Shown here piece after piece: positions 16,167 through 23,436 of a stretch of DNA of 41,131 nt (position 1 is its first letter; every line of letters starts with the position of its first letter). This stretch comes from Gemmatimonadota bacterium (GTDB taxonomy: Bacteria; 4572-55; J002). The stretch is from the NCBI GenBank assembly GCA_003697105.1, contig RFFQ01000015.1:1-41131 (forward strand). Direction: 5' to 3'. The position numbers and the translations under genes were made by a program. The notes beneath the pieces are model-generated. The model saw only the letters and a list, made by a program, of their open reading frames with translations, was not told where the DNA came from and did not search any database.

Positions 16167-18245
16167 GTGGATCAAACGGTACGCATTCTGGTGGTTGATG
16201 ATGAGCCGGCAATTTGTGAGATGATGTTTGAAACACTAGAAGAAGAGCAGTATCAGGTAGATACGGCGGAAAACGGCTTTGAAGCACTGGAATTGATCGA
16301 TCAGCACCCGTATGACCTTGTTATTACCGATTGGCGGATGCCCGGCAAGACCGGCTTAGAACTGTTGGAGCAAATTAAAGCAGACCATCCTCACATTGGG
16401 GTGATTGCCATCACCGCATACGGTACGATTGAAAATGCAGTGAAAGCCATGCAAACCGGAGCGCTCAACTATTTAGTCAAACCCCTTAAACCGGAACAGG
16501 TCAAGTTAGTAGTACGCCAAGCCCTGAATGAACTTTCCAGCCGGCGGCAACTCTGGGCATCCCAGCGCTTGATGGAGGAAATTGTCCAACATGCTCCCTT
16601 GGCGATCATTACGACCGATACCAAAGGCACTATCAACCAGTTTAACCGCGTCGCGGAAGAGGTCTTTGGGATTTCCACAGTCGTCGCCCAAGGTACATCC
16701 CTCATTGATCTAGTGCCTCCCCAAGAGCAAGATCATTTACGAGATTGGATGAGCCGCCTCTCCGAGCATGAACGATTACAACAGCACGAAATGCATATCA
16801 TCACCCCCGAAGGGCAGGTACGTTCGATCAGTATATCGCTCTCATTACTCACGGATCATGGACAACGTCCCTATGGCATCATCTTTTTGATTCAAGATTT
16901 GACCGCATCACGTGAATTGATTCTACAGTTGGAGCGCGCCAACCGCGAATTGAAAAAACTAGATGATCTGAAGTCGGATTTTGTGTCGAGTGTGTCTCAT
17001 GAATTGCGTACCCCGCTGGCGATGATCAAGGGGTTCAGCAGTATTATGCGCAAAAAAACCGATCTGGAGTATGAAAAACGGGAAAAATTTTTGAAGATCA
17101 TTGAAGACGAGAGTGACCGGTTAACCCAGTTAGTTGAAGATTTACTCGACCTTTCCAAAATTGAGTCCGGTGAAGTCAAACTGGGACAGGAATCAATGCC
17201 ATTAGAACCGGTAATCCACGAAGTCGTCACGTCATTTGAGCCGGAGATCGATGCGAAGCGAATCAAATTGGATGTGCGTATCCCCCAACCCTTACCGCCG
17301 GTATTTGCGGATCGAAATGCGGTCATTCAAGCCTTGACCAACCTGATCAGCAATGCGATTAAGTTCAGCTTTGAGGGGGGACGCATTGTAGTGGAAACTG
17401 AAGAAGAGGCGGATGATGTGCGGGTCTCCATCACAGATGAAGGTATGGGAATCCCGGCAGAGGATTTGGAAAATATCTTCCGAAAATTTTACCGGGTAGA
17501 ACGTCCCGGGATGGAAATTCGGGGCACCGGTTTGGGGCTATCCATTGTTAAAAACATCATTGAAGGGCACGGCGGAAGAATTGAGGTCCAGAGTGAGGTT
17601 GGAAAGGGTAGCACGTTTATGTTTACCCTACCCAAGCTGTATCCAGAAAGTGCCATGCGCGAGATGGAAATTGAACGAATGCAGACCCGTTCCGAGATGG
17701 ATCGGATGCTCTTTCTGCTAATTAAAATGATCACCCGGGTGATGCAAGCTCGAATCGGTTCGTTGATGCGCTTGAACCGGGAGGAAACCGAACTGTATAT
17801 TGCCATTGCACACGGGTTGGATGACCGGATTGCCAAAACCACCCGTATTCGGGTCGGGGAGGGCATTTCTGGCTGGGTTGCCCAGCATCGTGAACCCTTG
17901 TTGGTTCAAAATATCGAGACCGACCCCCGTTTTGGCAAATCCAGCCATTCCCGTTATGAAACAGCATCCCTGCTGAGCGTACCCATTCTGCATGGGGATC
18001 GCCTGCTAGGTGTTCTGAATATCAACAACAAAATCTCAGGGGATGTATTTACAGAAGAAGACCTTCAACTTTGCACAGCCCTTGCCAATAAAGTCGCACA
18101 GGTGATCACCATCACCGAGAATTACCATGATATGCGGGAGTTGTTCATCGATGCAACCGCCGAGATTCGGAGCGTGATCGACCGGGCACACGAAGAGGCG
18201 CTATCGATGGATCAAATTGAGATGGATTTAAAAGAATTGTTGTAA
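16167..18245 (+). CDS. Hybrid protein: response receiver, PAS, histidine kinase, GAF
   Basis: 692 residues, started at GTG 16167 because AAGGAG lies six bases upstream; an in-frame TTG five codons earlier has no such site. Domains in order: receiver at 4-118 with VVDDEP and phospho-acceptor Asp55 in ITDWRMPG; PAS at about 137-250; HisKA with His278 in SVSHELRTPLAMIKGF; HATPase at about 375-490 with N-box NLISNAIKF, G1 DEGMGIP and G2 RGTGLGLSIVKNI; then a GAF domain at about 520-665 (EGISGWVAQHREPLLVQN). No membrane helix is present, so it is cytoplasmic. A GAF placed after the kinase core is unusual. A partner receiver protein is not encoded nearby. Confidence 0.9.
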   Translation: MDQTVRILVVDDEPAICEMMFETLEEEQYQVDTAENGFEALELIDQHPYDLVITDWRMPGKTGLELLEQIKADHPHIGVIAITAYGTIENAVKAMQTGALNYLVKPLKPEQVKLVVRQALNELSSRRQLWASQRLMEEIVQHAPLAIITTDTKGTINQFNRVAEEVFGISTVVAQGTSLIDLVPPQEQDHLRDWMSRLSEHERLQQHEMHIITPEGQVRSISISLSLLTDHGQRPYGIIFLIQDLTASRELILQLERANRELKKLDDLKSDFVSSVSHELRTPLAMIKGFSSIMRKKTDLEYEKREKFLKIIEDESDRLTQLVEDLLDLSKIESGEVKLGQESMPLEPVIHEVVTSFEPEIDAKRIKLDVRIPQPLPPVFADRNAVIQALTNLISNAIKFSFEGGRIVVETEEEADDVRVSITDEGMGIPAEDLENIFRKFYRVERPGMEIRGTGLGLSIVKNIIEGHGGRIEVQSEVGKGSTFMFTLPKLYPESAMREMEIERMQTRSEMDRMLFLLIKMITRVMQARIGSLMRLNREETELYIAIAHGLDDRIAKTTRIRVGEGISGWVAQHREPLLVQNIETDPRFGKSSHSRYETASLLSVPILHGDRLLGVLNINNKISGDVFTEEDLQLCTALANKVAQVITITENYHDMRELFIDATAEIRSVIDRAHEEALSMDQIEMDLKELL

Positions 18246-18317
18246 GTCATCGAGCAATGGTGCTCAATCCGATGTGAAATGTATCACTTTATCCAATTTT
18301 AACAGGGAGGTTTTTCC

Positions 18318-18938
18318 ATGCGAAAACTCACACTTTTTACCCTACTTGGCTTGGCGTTACTGGTGGCAAGCGGTTGTGCCAAGCGGCAATATGTTACTCA
18401 ACCGGAGGATGAGAGCAGCAACCCGCCGGTTGCCGAAGCAGAACAACTGCAACCGATCCCCGAAGCTCCCCCGGTCATGATGCCGGCGGATAAAGACCGG
18501 AAAATCCGAGATATCGAGATGATCGAAGTTGAGGAGCCCACACCACCCCCTACGCCCCCTATTTCCGAACCTCCCGCACCGGCTCCCACAGATGATAAGG
18601 ATGTCTGGGAAGGCGCAATTACCCATAGCCCGATGGCAGGCGATACCCCCCCACCACCGCCACCACCACCGGTTATGGAAGAGCCACAGCAAATAAAAGG
18701 CTGGCGGGTACAAATCGGGGCGATGTCTGCCGAAGAAAATGCACACCGCCTTGCCTCCGAAGCGCGAAACATTCTGGGAGAGCGGGTATATGTCGATTAT
18801 GTTGATACCCCCCCGAACTGGAAGGTGCGTGTAGGGGACTGCAAAACCCGCGCGGAAGCAGACGCACTCAAGCAACGTGTTCAGAAAAACGGCTACAGCG
18901 GAGCGTGGGTTGTAGAGTGTATGATTAATAATCCTTAG
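18318..18938 (+). CDS. Lipoprotein with SPOR domain
   Basis: 206 residues. The signal peptide ends in a lipobox VASGC, with the lipidated Cys at 20. A long Pro-rich acidic linker (about 70-118, with runs of Pro) leads to a C-terminal SPOR domain at about 126-203 (GWRVQIGAMSAEENAHRLASEA ... WKVRVGDCKTRAEADALKQRV). SPOR domains bind denuded glycan strands at division septa. The protein is therefore a candidate outer-membrane lipoprotein reaching into the periplasm to septal peptidoglycan. It is preceded by an AGGGAGG ribosome site, lies 72 bases after the kinase gene and ends before a strong terminator. Confidence 0.87.
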   Translation: MRKLTLFTLLGLALLVASGCAKRQYVTQPEDESSNPPVAEAEQLQPIPEAPPVMMPADKDRKIRDIEMIEVEEPTPPPTPPISEPPAPAPTDDKDVWEGAITHSPMAGDTPPPPPPPPVMEEPQQIKGWRVQIGAMSAEENAHRLASEARNILGERVYVDYVDTPPNWKVRVGDCKTRAEADALKQRVQKNGYSGAWVVECMINNP

Positions 18939-18970
18939 TTTTCGTTGAATTCCCTAGGGAGGAGGGGATG

Positions 18971-19014
18971 AAAAAAGGCGAGCGATCCAGATGATCTGGA
19001 TTACTCGCCTTTTG
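18971..19014. terminator. Bidirectional terminator between convergent genes
   Basis: A long hairpin: outer arms AAAAGGCGAG with CTCGCCTTTT and inner arms ATCCAGA/TCTGGAT, separated by a small internal loop. It has A runs on one side and T runs on the other, so it can stop the lipoprotein transcript (plus) and the metalloprotease operon (minus). Confidence 0.9.
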
Positions 19015-19037
19015 TGTTTCGCCGGAGATTTTTACGA

Positions 19038-20882
19038 TTAACGCAATATCCCTAATTTCCCACGCTGCACCATTGATCCCGCCTGAAAAGTGTACAAATA
19101 CACGCCGGCAGAAACGACATTTCCGGCATTATTCCGCCCATCCCATAAAATTTGATCGGCCCCCGCCGGACGTTGTTCATCCAGCACCTTACAGACCAGA
19201 TCACCGGCAAGATCGTATATCGTAATACGCACCGTTTGAGGCTGATTAAGAGTATAACGGAAGGTCACACTGCGTTCTCGCGGATGAAACGGATTGGGCG
19301 CAACGATTACCTCATTCGCTTCGGTTTGGATCGATCCGGCATAAAAGGGTTTTGCCTCAGCGGCATCACTGCCGGTGTTTGCCAGTACGACGGTATAGAA
19401 CCGGTCAGATAGTGGAGTTTCGATCATGTACGTGCCATTGCGCAGATTTTCTGCCGGAATTTCCGTCAACACTTCAAGGACATGTCCATCGGTTTGGTCT
19501 TCTTCCAACACCCATGCCTTAAAATCCATTGGATTCGCGGCGATTGCCAATTTGAGCGGTTCATTGGGTTGCGGGGTAAACCGGAAAAATTTAGCGGCAA
19601 AGGGCGCAATGGTTTGGGACGCCACGGTGAGGGTATCTGGTAGAATCGGGTCAACACCATCGCGGACATCCCCTCCATAAGAGCCGGCAACATCGTAATC
19701 TGCCATATTAAACTGGTACAGGCTGTAGCGCCCATCGTATTGCTCATCGGGTAAATCGGCATAATTGGCAATGACCCAATCTTGGAAGATATCTTCCACC
19801 CGATCCGCATAACCGAGGGTTTGCAAGGCTTCATTCATACTTTCCAAACCATTTCGGGGCGATTGGATGCAAGCGCGCACAAACGCATTTCCGCCGTAAC
19901 GCTCTGTAAAATATGCCATCCACGAAAGCACCTTGCCGTAATCGGCAAATGAAAATTCCCAGCCGGTGAGGGCAAGACCGGGATCATCAAAAAAGCCCAT
20001 AATCTGACCCGGATTCGTGCTGTTATCATCACCGGCAAAGTAGGCGGTCGGGTCGATGTAACCGGCGTTATACATGGCGTGCATGGAAAACGCCTCATCC
20101 AGCCAGACCTCCTCATCCTGGTCCAATCCCCAATGGATTAAGTGCTGGAATTCGTGTGCTAACACATCGGCATAATCTCCCCGCGTAATTAAGAAACTGT
20201 CCAAAGTGATCATCTCTACTTGATTACTGTAAAACCAGCCCAATCCGGTGAGTACCGCGCCGTTATGTTCAAAATTTTCGTACTGGTCAACCGGATAAAA
20301 ATAGCCGGCTACAATGCCCTTTTCGGGGCGGGAATGGTCATGAATATCTTCAATCAAAATGTAGATACGCGGGTCCCCGTCGATTTCATCCGGCGGCGTG
20401 CCGAAAGCCTCCTCATTCAACTGGTAAATTCCACGGTCGGGGTCTCCAGCCGTCGTTTTTTCAAATAGGTTGATCACCCCAATGGCGTAAAATTCCTGGT
20501 CGTATTGGGGAATGTGCGGGTTGTCATCCTCAATAAACACGTAGCAATGTTCGCCAATGGCGGCACAGGTGGCATGAACCAGCCGTTGCGAATCCGGCCG
20601 TCGTTGCTGGGCATCAATCACGAGACTCCAAAATGACCGTTTATCCCCCACCCGGATGGAATCCGCCGCGATGTGAACGTTTTTTGTTTTATGTTGAACA
20701 CCGGTGGCCGGGTACGGTTTTGTTTTAGGATAGCGTTCCGCCAAATCGTGCCGGATTTCAGACATAAACGGGTGCAGATCGATTCTTTTGACCGCAGGTT
20801 GGGCTTGCAGATGGCTGCCGAAACTGATCAGGTAAACCACGGTCAATAAGCGGACAATCCTGGTTGGTATCATGTTTGTCAT
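19038..20882 (-). CDS. Secreted HExxH zinc metalloprotease with C-terminal sorting domain
   Basis: 614 residues. A signal peptide is at 1-28 (ending SHLQAQ). The catalytic region has H243-E-F-Q-H247 in LAHEFQHLIHW, followed by EVWLDEAFS, where Glu263 is a good candidate for the third zinc ligand. This resembles M30/hyicolysin-type metalloproteases, but the subfamily is inferred. The C-terminal 80 residues form a FlgD-like Ig module (VRITIYDLAGDLVCKV ... WDGRNNAGNVVSAGVYLYTF), the type used as a type IX secretion signal. It is the last gene of a five-gene run headed by the porV-like gene. Two starts, ATG 20882 and 20873, are possible; neither has a strong ribosome site. Confidence 0.85.
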   Translation of the reverse strand: MTNMIPTRIVRLLTVVYLISFGSHLQAQPAVKRIDLHPFMSEIRHDLAERYPKTKPYPATGVQHKTKNVHIAADSIRVGDKRSFWSLVIDAQQRRPDSQRLVHATCAAIGEHCYVFIEDDNPHIPQYDQEFYAIGVINLFEKTTAGDPDRGIYQLNEEAFGTPPDEIDGDPRIYILIEDIHDHSRPEKGIVAGYFYPVDQYENFEHNGAVLTGLGWFYSNQVEMITLDSFLITRGDYADVLAHEFQHLIHWGLDQDEEVWLDEAFSMHAMYNAGYIDPTAYFAGDDNSTNPGQIMGFFDDPGLALTGWEFSFADYGKVLSWMAYFTERYGGNAFVRACIQSPRNGLESMNEALQTLGYADRVEDIFQDWVIANYADLPDEQYDGRYSLYQFNMADYDVAGSYGGDVRDGVDPILPDTLTVASQTIAPFAAKFFRFTPQPNEPLKLAIAANPMDFKAWVLEEDQTDGHVLEVLTEIPAENLRNGTYMIETPLSDRFYTVVLANTGSDAAEAKPFYAGSIQTEANEVIVAPNPFHPRERSVTFRYTLNQPQTVRITIYDLAGDLVCKVLDEQRPAGADQILWDGRNNAGNVVSAGVYLYTFQAGSMVQRGKLGILR

Positions 20883-20896
20883 GGTTCAACAATGGG

Positions 20897-21523
20897 TTAA
20901 AAGCGGTAGGTCAACCGGGTTTGGATGGTGCTTTCCAACACGTCGGAGTTCACATGGAGGCTAAAGTGTCGTTGGCGTTTGTTGTAAATTCGGGCGGCGA
21001 TGATGGCATCTAGCACACTCACGGCATGGGTGATAAAAATCGCACTTTTGAATTGGTCGCGTACTTTCTTAGTATCGATATAATCCCCGTGTGCCTCACG
21101 ATAAACCTGCCATTCACGGGGATGTTCTGTAAAATCCCAACCGGGACCTTCAGGAGGCGTACCCCGTTTTTGGCGATACTCATCTATGGTCGAATAGCGG
21201 GAAAGGGCAAGATAATAGTCATCGGAATAGGTATCTGGGGGAATATCCCCGTATAAGTAGGCATATTCCTGATATTTTTCTTCTAACGCATTGACCCGGC
21301 TCGACTTGTAGAGATATGACCCCCAGACATAGGCGCCTAAACCCAGCATGGCGATACCGTTTTTAGTCGCACCGGTATAAAATTCGCCACTGCCGGGCAA
21401 AATTGCGGACATAAGGGCGGCTTTCCAGACCGGTTTGGGCGATGCCGTTTCTGCGGTGGTGGGGATCGCCCATGTCAGCAATAACCCCATTACGATCAGG
21501 TAAATCACTATTTTATGTGTCAT
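20897..21523 (-). CDS. DUF5683-like exported membrane protein, paralogue 1
   Basis: 208 residues: signal peptide at 1-24, then a KAALMSAILPGSGEFYTG block at about 34-51 and a hydrophobic helix (LGLGAYVWGSYLY). The middle is hydrophilic and Tyr-rich. A near-C-terminal block reads AIFITHAVSVLDAIIAARIYNK, and the tail forms predicted beta strands ending in F, as in a barrel strand. The PGxGxxY block resembles the DUF5683 family of FCB bacteria. Two further paralogues lie directly upstream. Function is unknown; location is probably the cell envelope. Confidence 0.72.
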   Translation of the reverse strand: MTHKIVIYLIVMGLLLTWAIPTTAETASPKPVWKAALMSAILPGSGEFYTGATKNGIAMLGLGAYVWGSYLYKSSRVNALEEKYQEYAYLYGDIPPDTYSDDYYLALSRYSTIDEYRQKRGTPPEGPGWDFTEHPREWQVYREAHGDYIDTKKVRDQFKSAIFITHAVSVLDAIIAARIYNKRQRHFSLHVNSDVLESTIQTRLTYRF

Positions 21524-21565
21524 GATGCTATCTTTTTACGGGGAGAAGTTTCACTTAATTTATTT

Positions 21566-22288
21566 TTAGTAAGTATGTATCCAACTCAATTGAACGCCCG
21601 GGTTACGAATATCTTCATTTAAGTGTAGATGGAGTTCGCTGGTGGCTTCTCGACGGTGGCGCGCCAGACGTGCCACATCGACTACTGCCAGTAAACGATT
21701 GATCAGTGCCGCCCCAATCATATACCCTGCCCAACGTTCGTTTTTCCATGCCTCATCTTTGAGGCGGTCATAGGTGTACCATTTTTCTTTGCTTGCCCAC
21801 ATCCACCCTTCGGCTTCGCTATAGAGATGATCCGGTGCGCTGTCACTCAAGCGGGCATCCCGCCGTTGCGCTTCATTATAATCATCGCTGGTGTAATAAT
21901 CCTGTAAATTACTCCAATAATCACTCGACTTTCCGGCAGGGTCCACGCCGGCATGAACGGCGGCAAACAACTTGTATTCATCTTCGCGCCAGTGTTGCCG
22001 GGTTTTGAACCATGTTCTAGCAGACCAGACGGCGGTTTCCGTACCGAAAAAGAAGACGGCATGACGCCGAGAACCCAAATAAAGTTGCCCCCACCCCGGC
22101 AAAATGGCGGACATCACCATCGCTATTTTGCCAGATCGATGGGTCGCCGAAGCGTCTAGTTGGTGTGCGTCTGAAAACATCTGGGAATCGCCGGCGGGTA
22201 ATGTGAGTGGCGATAATTCCGACGATTGGGTTGCACCGGATTGGCTCAGCCCCAATAGGAAGATCAGAGTCACAAAAAAAGGTTTCAT
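21566..22288 (-). CDS. DUF5683-like exported membrane protein, paralogue 2
   Basis: 240 residues. It has a signal peptide (1-20, ending SGATQS), the shared MVMSAILPGWGQLYLG block, a hydrophobic FFFGTETAVW segment, a long polar centre and a C-terminal MIGAALINRLLAVVDVARLARH block. This copy is the most canonical at the PGWGQxY motif but has lost the Asp-Ala and Asn-Lys pair kept in the other two near the C-terminus. Spacing is 42 bases to paralogue 1 and 14 bases to paralogue 3. Confidence 0.7.
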   Translation of the reverse strand: MKPFFVTLIFLLGLSQSGATQSSELSPLTLPAGDSQMFSDAHQLDASATHRSGKIAMVMSAILPGWGQLYLGSRRHAVFFFGTETAVWSARTWFKTRQHWREDEYKLFAAVHAGVDPAGKSSDYWSNLQDYYTSDDYNEAQRRDARLSDSAPDHLYSEAEGWMWASKEKWYTYDRLKDEAWKNERWAGYMIGAALINRLLAVVDVARLARHRREATSELHLHLNEDIRNPGVQLSWIHTY

Positions 22289-22302
22289 GTATGTGCCCGG
22301 TG

Positions 22303-23403
22303 TTAATAGGATTTAATCAGTGCCAATTTCGCTTCCGGTTCGCCACCTCGCCAATCGACTGAAAACTGCCAATCGAGGGGTTTGGGCTGTGAACGTTGCA
22401 TTTCCGCTAGATTTTTGTTGTATTTTTTCGTCAACCGGATAGCATCAATTGTGGCGGCGACATGGTTGACCAAAACGACACCCATTCCCAAATTTGCCTT
22501 ATCATATTCGGCTTCGGCATCATCACGCATCCGGTTGTACGTTGCCCGATTTGGGGAAGCATCATCACCAAGCACCGCTTCCGGGAAACCGGCATCATGT
22601 GGGCTCCACCCGTAAGGATGCTCGCGTTCCCAAATAAACGCCGTATAGGGGTTGCCCTGATCCGCAGTTTGATACCAATCATCCCAACCCAGAATATATT
22701 TATCATATTTACCAATATCTTCATAAAATTCATGATCGTACCGGGGATATTCATTGACTCCCGGCGTAAATACCCCGTTCTCATAGGTGCTCGTATCAAA
22801 ATAGAACTCTTCAGGGGGCGACCCCACCCCATCCCAACTAAATTCATTTGCCAGTAAAACAAAATGGGTACGACTGGGCACAAAACGATAGATTTCTTCG
22901 TCGGGGTCCCACACAGCCGAAACATAGATGTTCGTTCTGCCGTAACGGGGGTCGGTTTCATCCTCCAAAAAGACCGGATCGGCAAGCGCCACGTTCATCA
23001 AGTCATTCCGAACTTCAATGTACTGGTCAACGCTGTAGTGTTCATTCGCAAAGGCTTTGTATTCATCGGTTTTATCATCACCGTTGCTATTGAAGACAAA
23101 GTAGGTGGTCCAGGCGGCAATTTCTACCGCCGTGAAGATCAGCCCGTACTTTTCCCCCGCATACAAATGCCCCGACCCCGGCACCAATGCCGACATCAAC
23201 AGCGCTTTTCCCACGGATTTCTCGCCGGTGTTGGCGCTCATGTTCGCAGAATTTCCGTCGTCATCGCCTTGTAACAGCGCAAGGTATTCTGGCGTCTCCA
23301 CCGGATTAAGCAGATTATTCTCCAGATTTAAACCGGATTCCGCCCACAGCGCGGTGGGGCAAATCCACAGGCTGATGATTAACAGGATTAACACATTACG
23401 CAT
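22303..23403 (-). CDS. DUF5683-like exported membrane protein, paralogue 3 (long form)
   Basis: 366 residues, with AAGGAG before ATG 23403. Signal peptide 1-21. The shared KALLMSALVPGSGHLYAG block is near 65-82, followed by a hydrophobic segment (FTAVEIAAWTTYFVF). An insertion of roughly 130 acidic, Tyr- and Asp-rich residues (about 130-290) is absent from the two shorter paralogues. The C-terminal block is VVLVNHVAATIDAIRLTKKYNK, closely matching paralogue 1. The insertion may form an extra soluble domain; its role is unknown. Confidence 0.72.
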   Translation of the reverse strand: MRNVLILLIISLWICPTALWAESGLNLENNLLNPVETPEYLALLQGDDDGNSANMSANTGEKSVGKALLMSALVPGSGHLYAGEKYGLIFTAVEIAAWTTYFVFNSNGDDKTDEYKAFANEHYSVDQYIEVRNDLMNVALADPVFLEDETDPRYGRTNIYVSAVWDPDEEIYRFVPSRTHFVLLANEFSWDGVGSPPEEFYFDTSTYENGVFTPGVNEYPRYDHEFYEDIGKYDKYILGWDDWYQTADQGNPYTAFIWEREHPYGWSPHDAGFPEAVLGDDASPNRATYNRMRDDAEAEYDKANLGMGVVLVNHVAATIDAIRLTKKYNKNLAEMQRSQPKPLDWQFSVDWRGGEPEAKLALIKSY

Positions 23404-23436
23404 CAGAACGGCTCCTTCAATTTAAGTCGATAAAAT

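Noticed and set aside
18968-18994. Eight-codon mini-frame MKKGERSR with a strong ribosome-like AGGAGGGG upstream
   Set aside because: It lies inside the bidirectional terminator stem after the lipoprotein gene and has no recognisable product, so it is probably chance.
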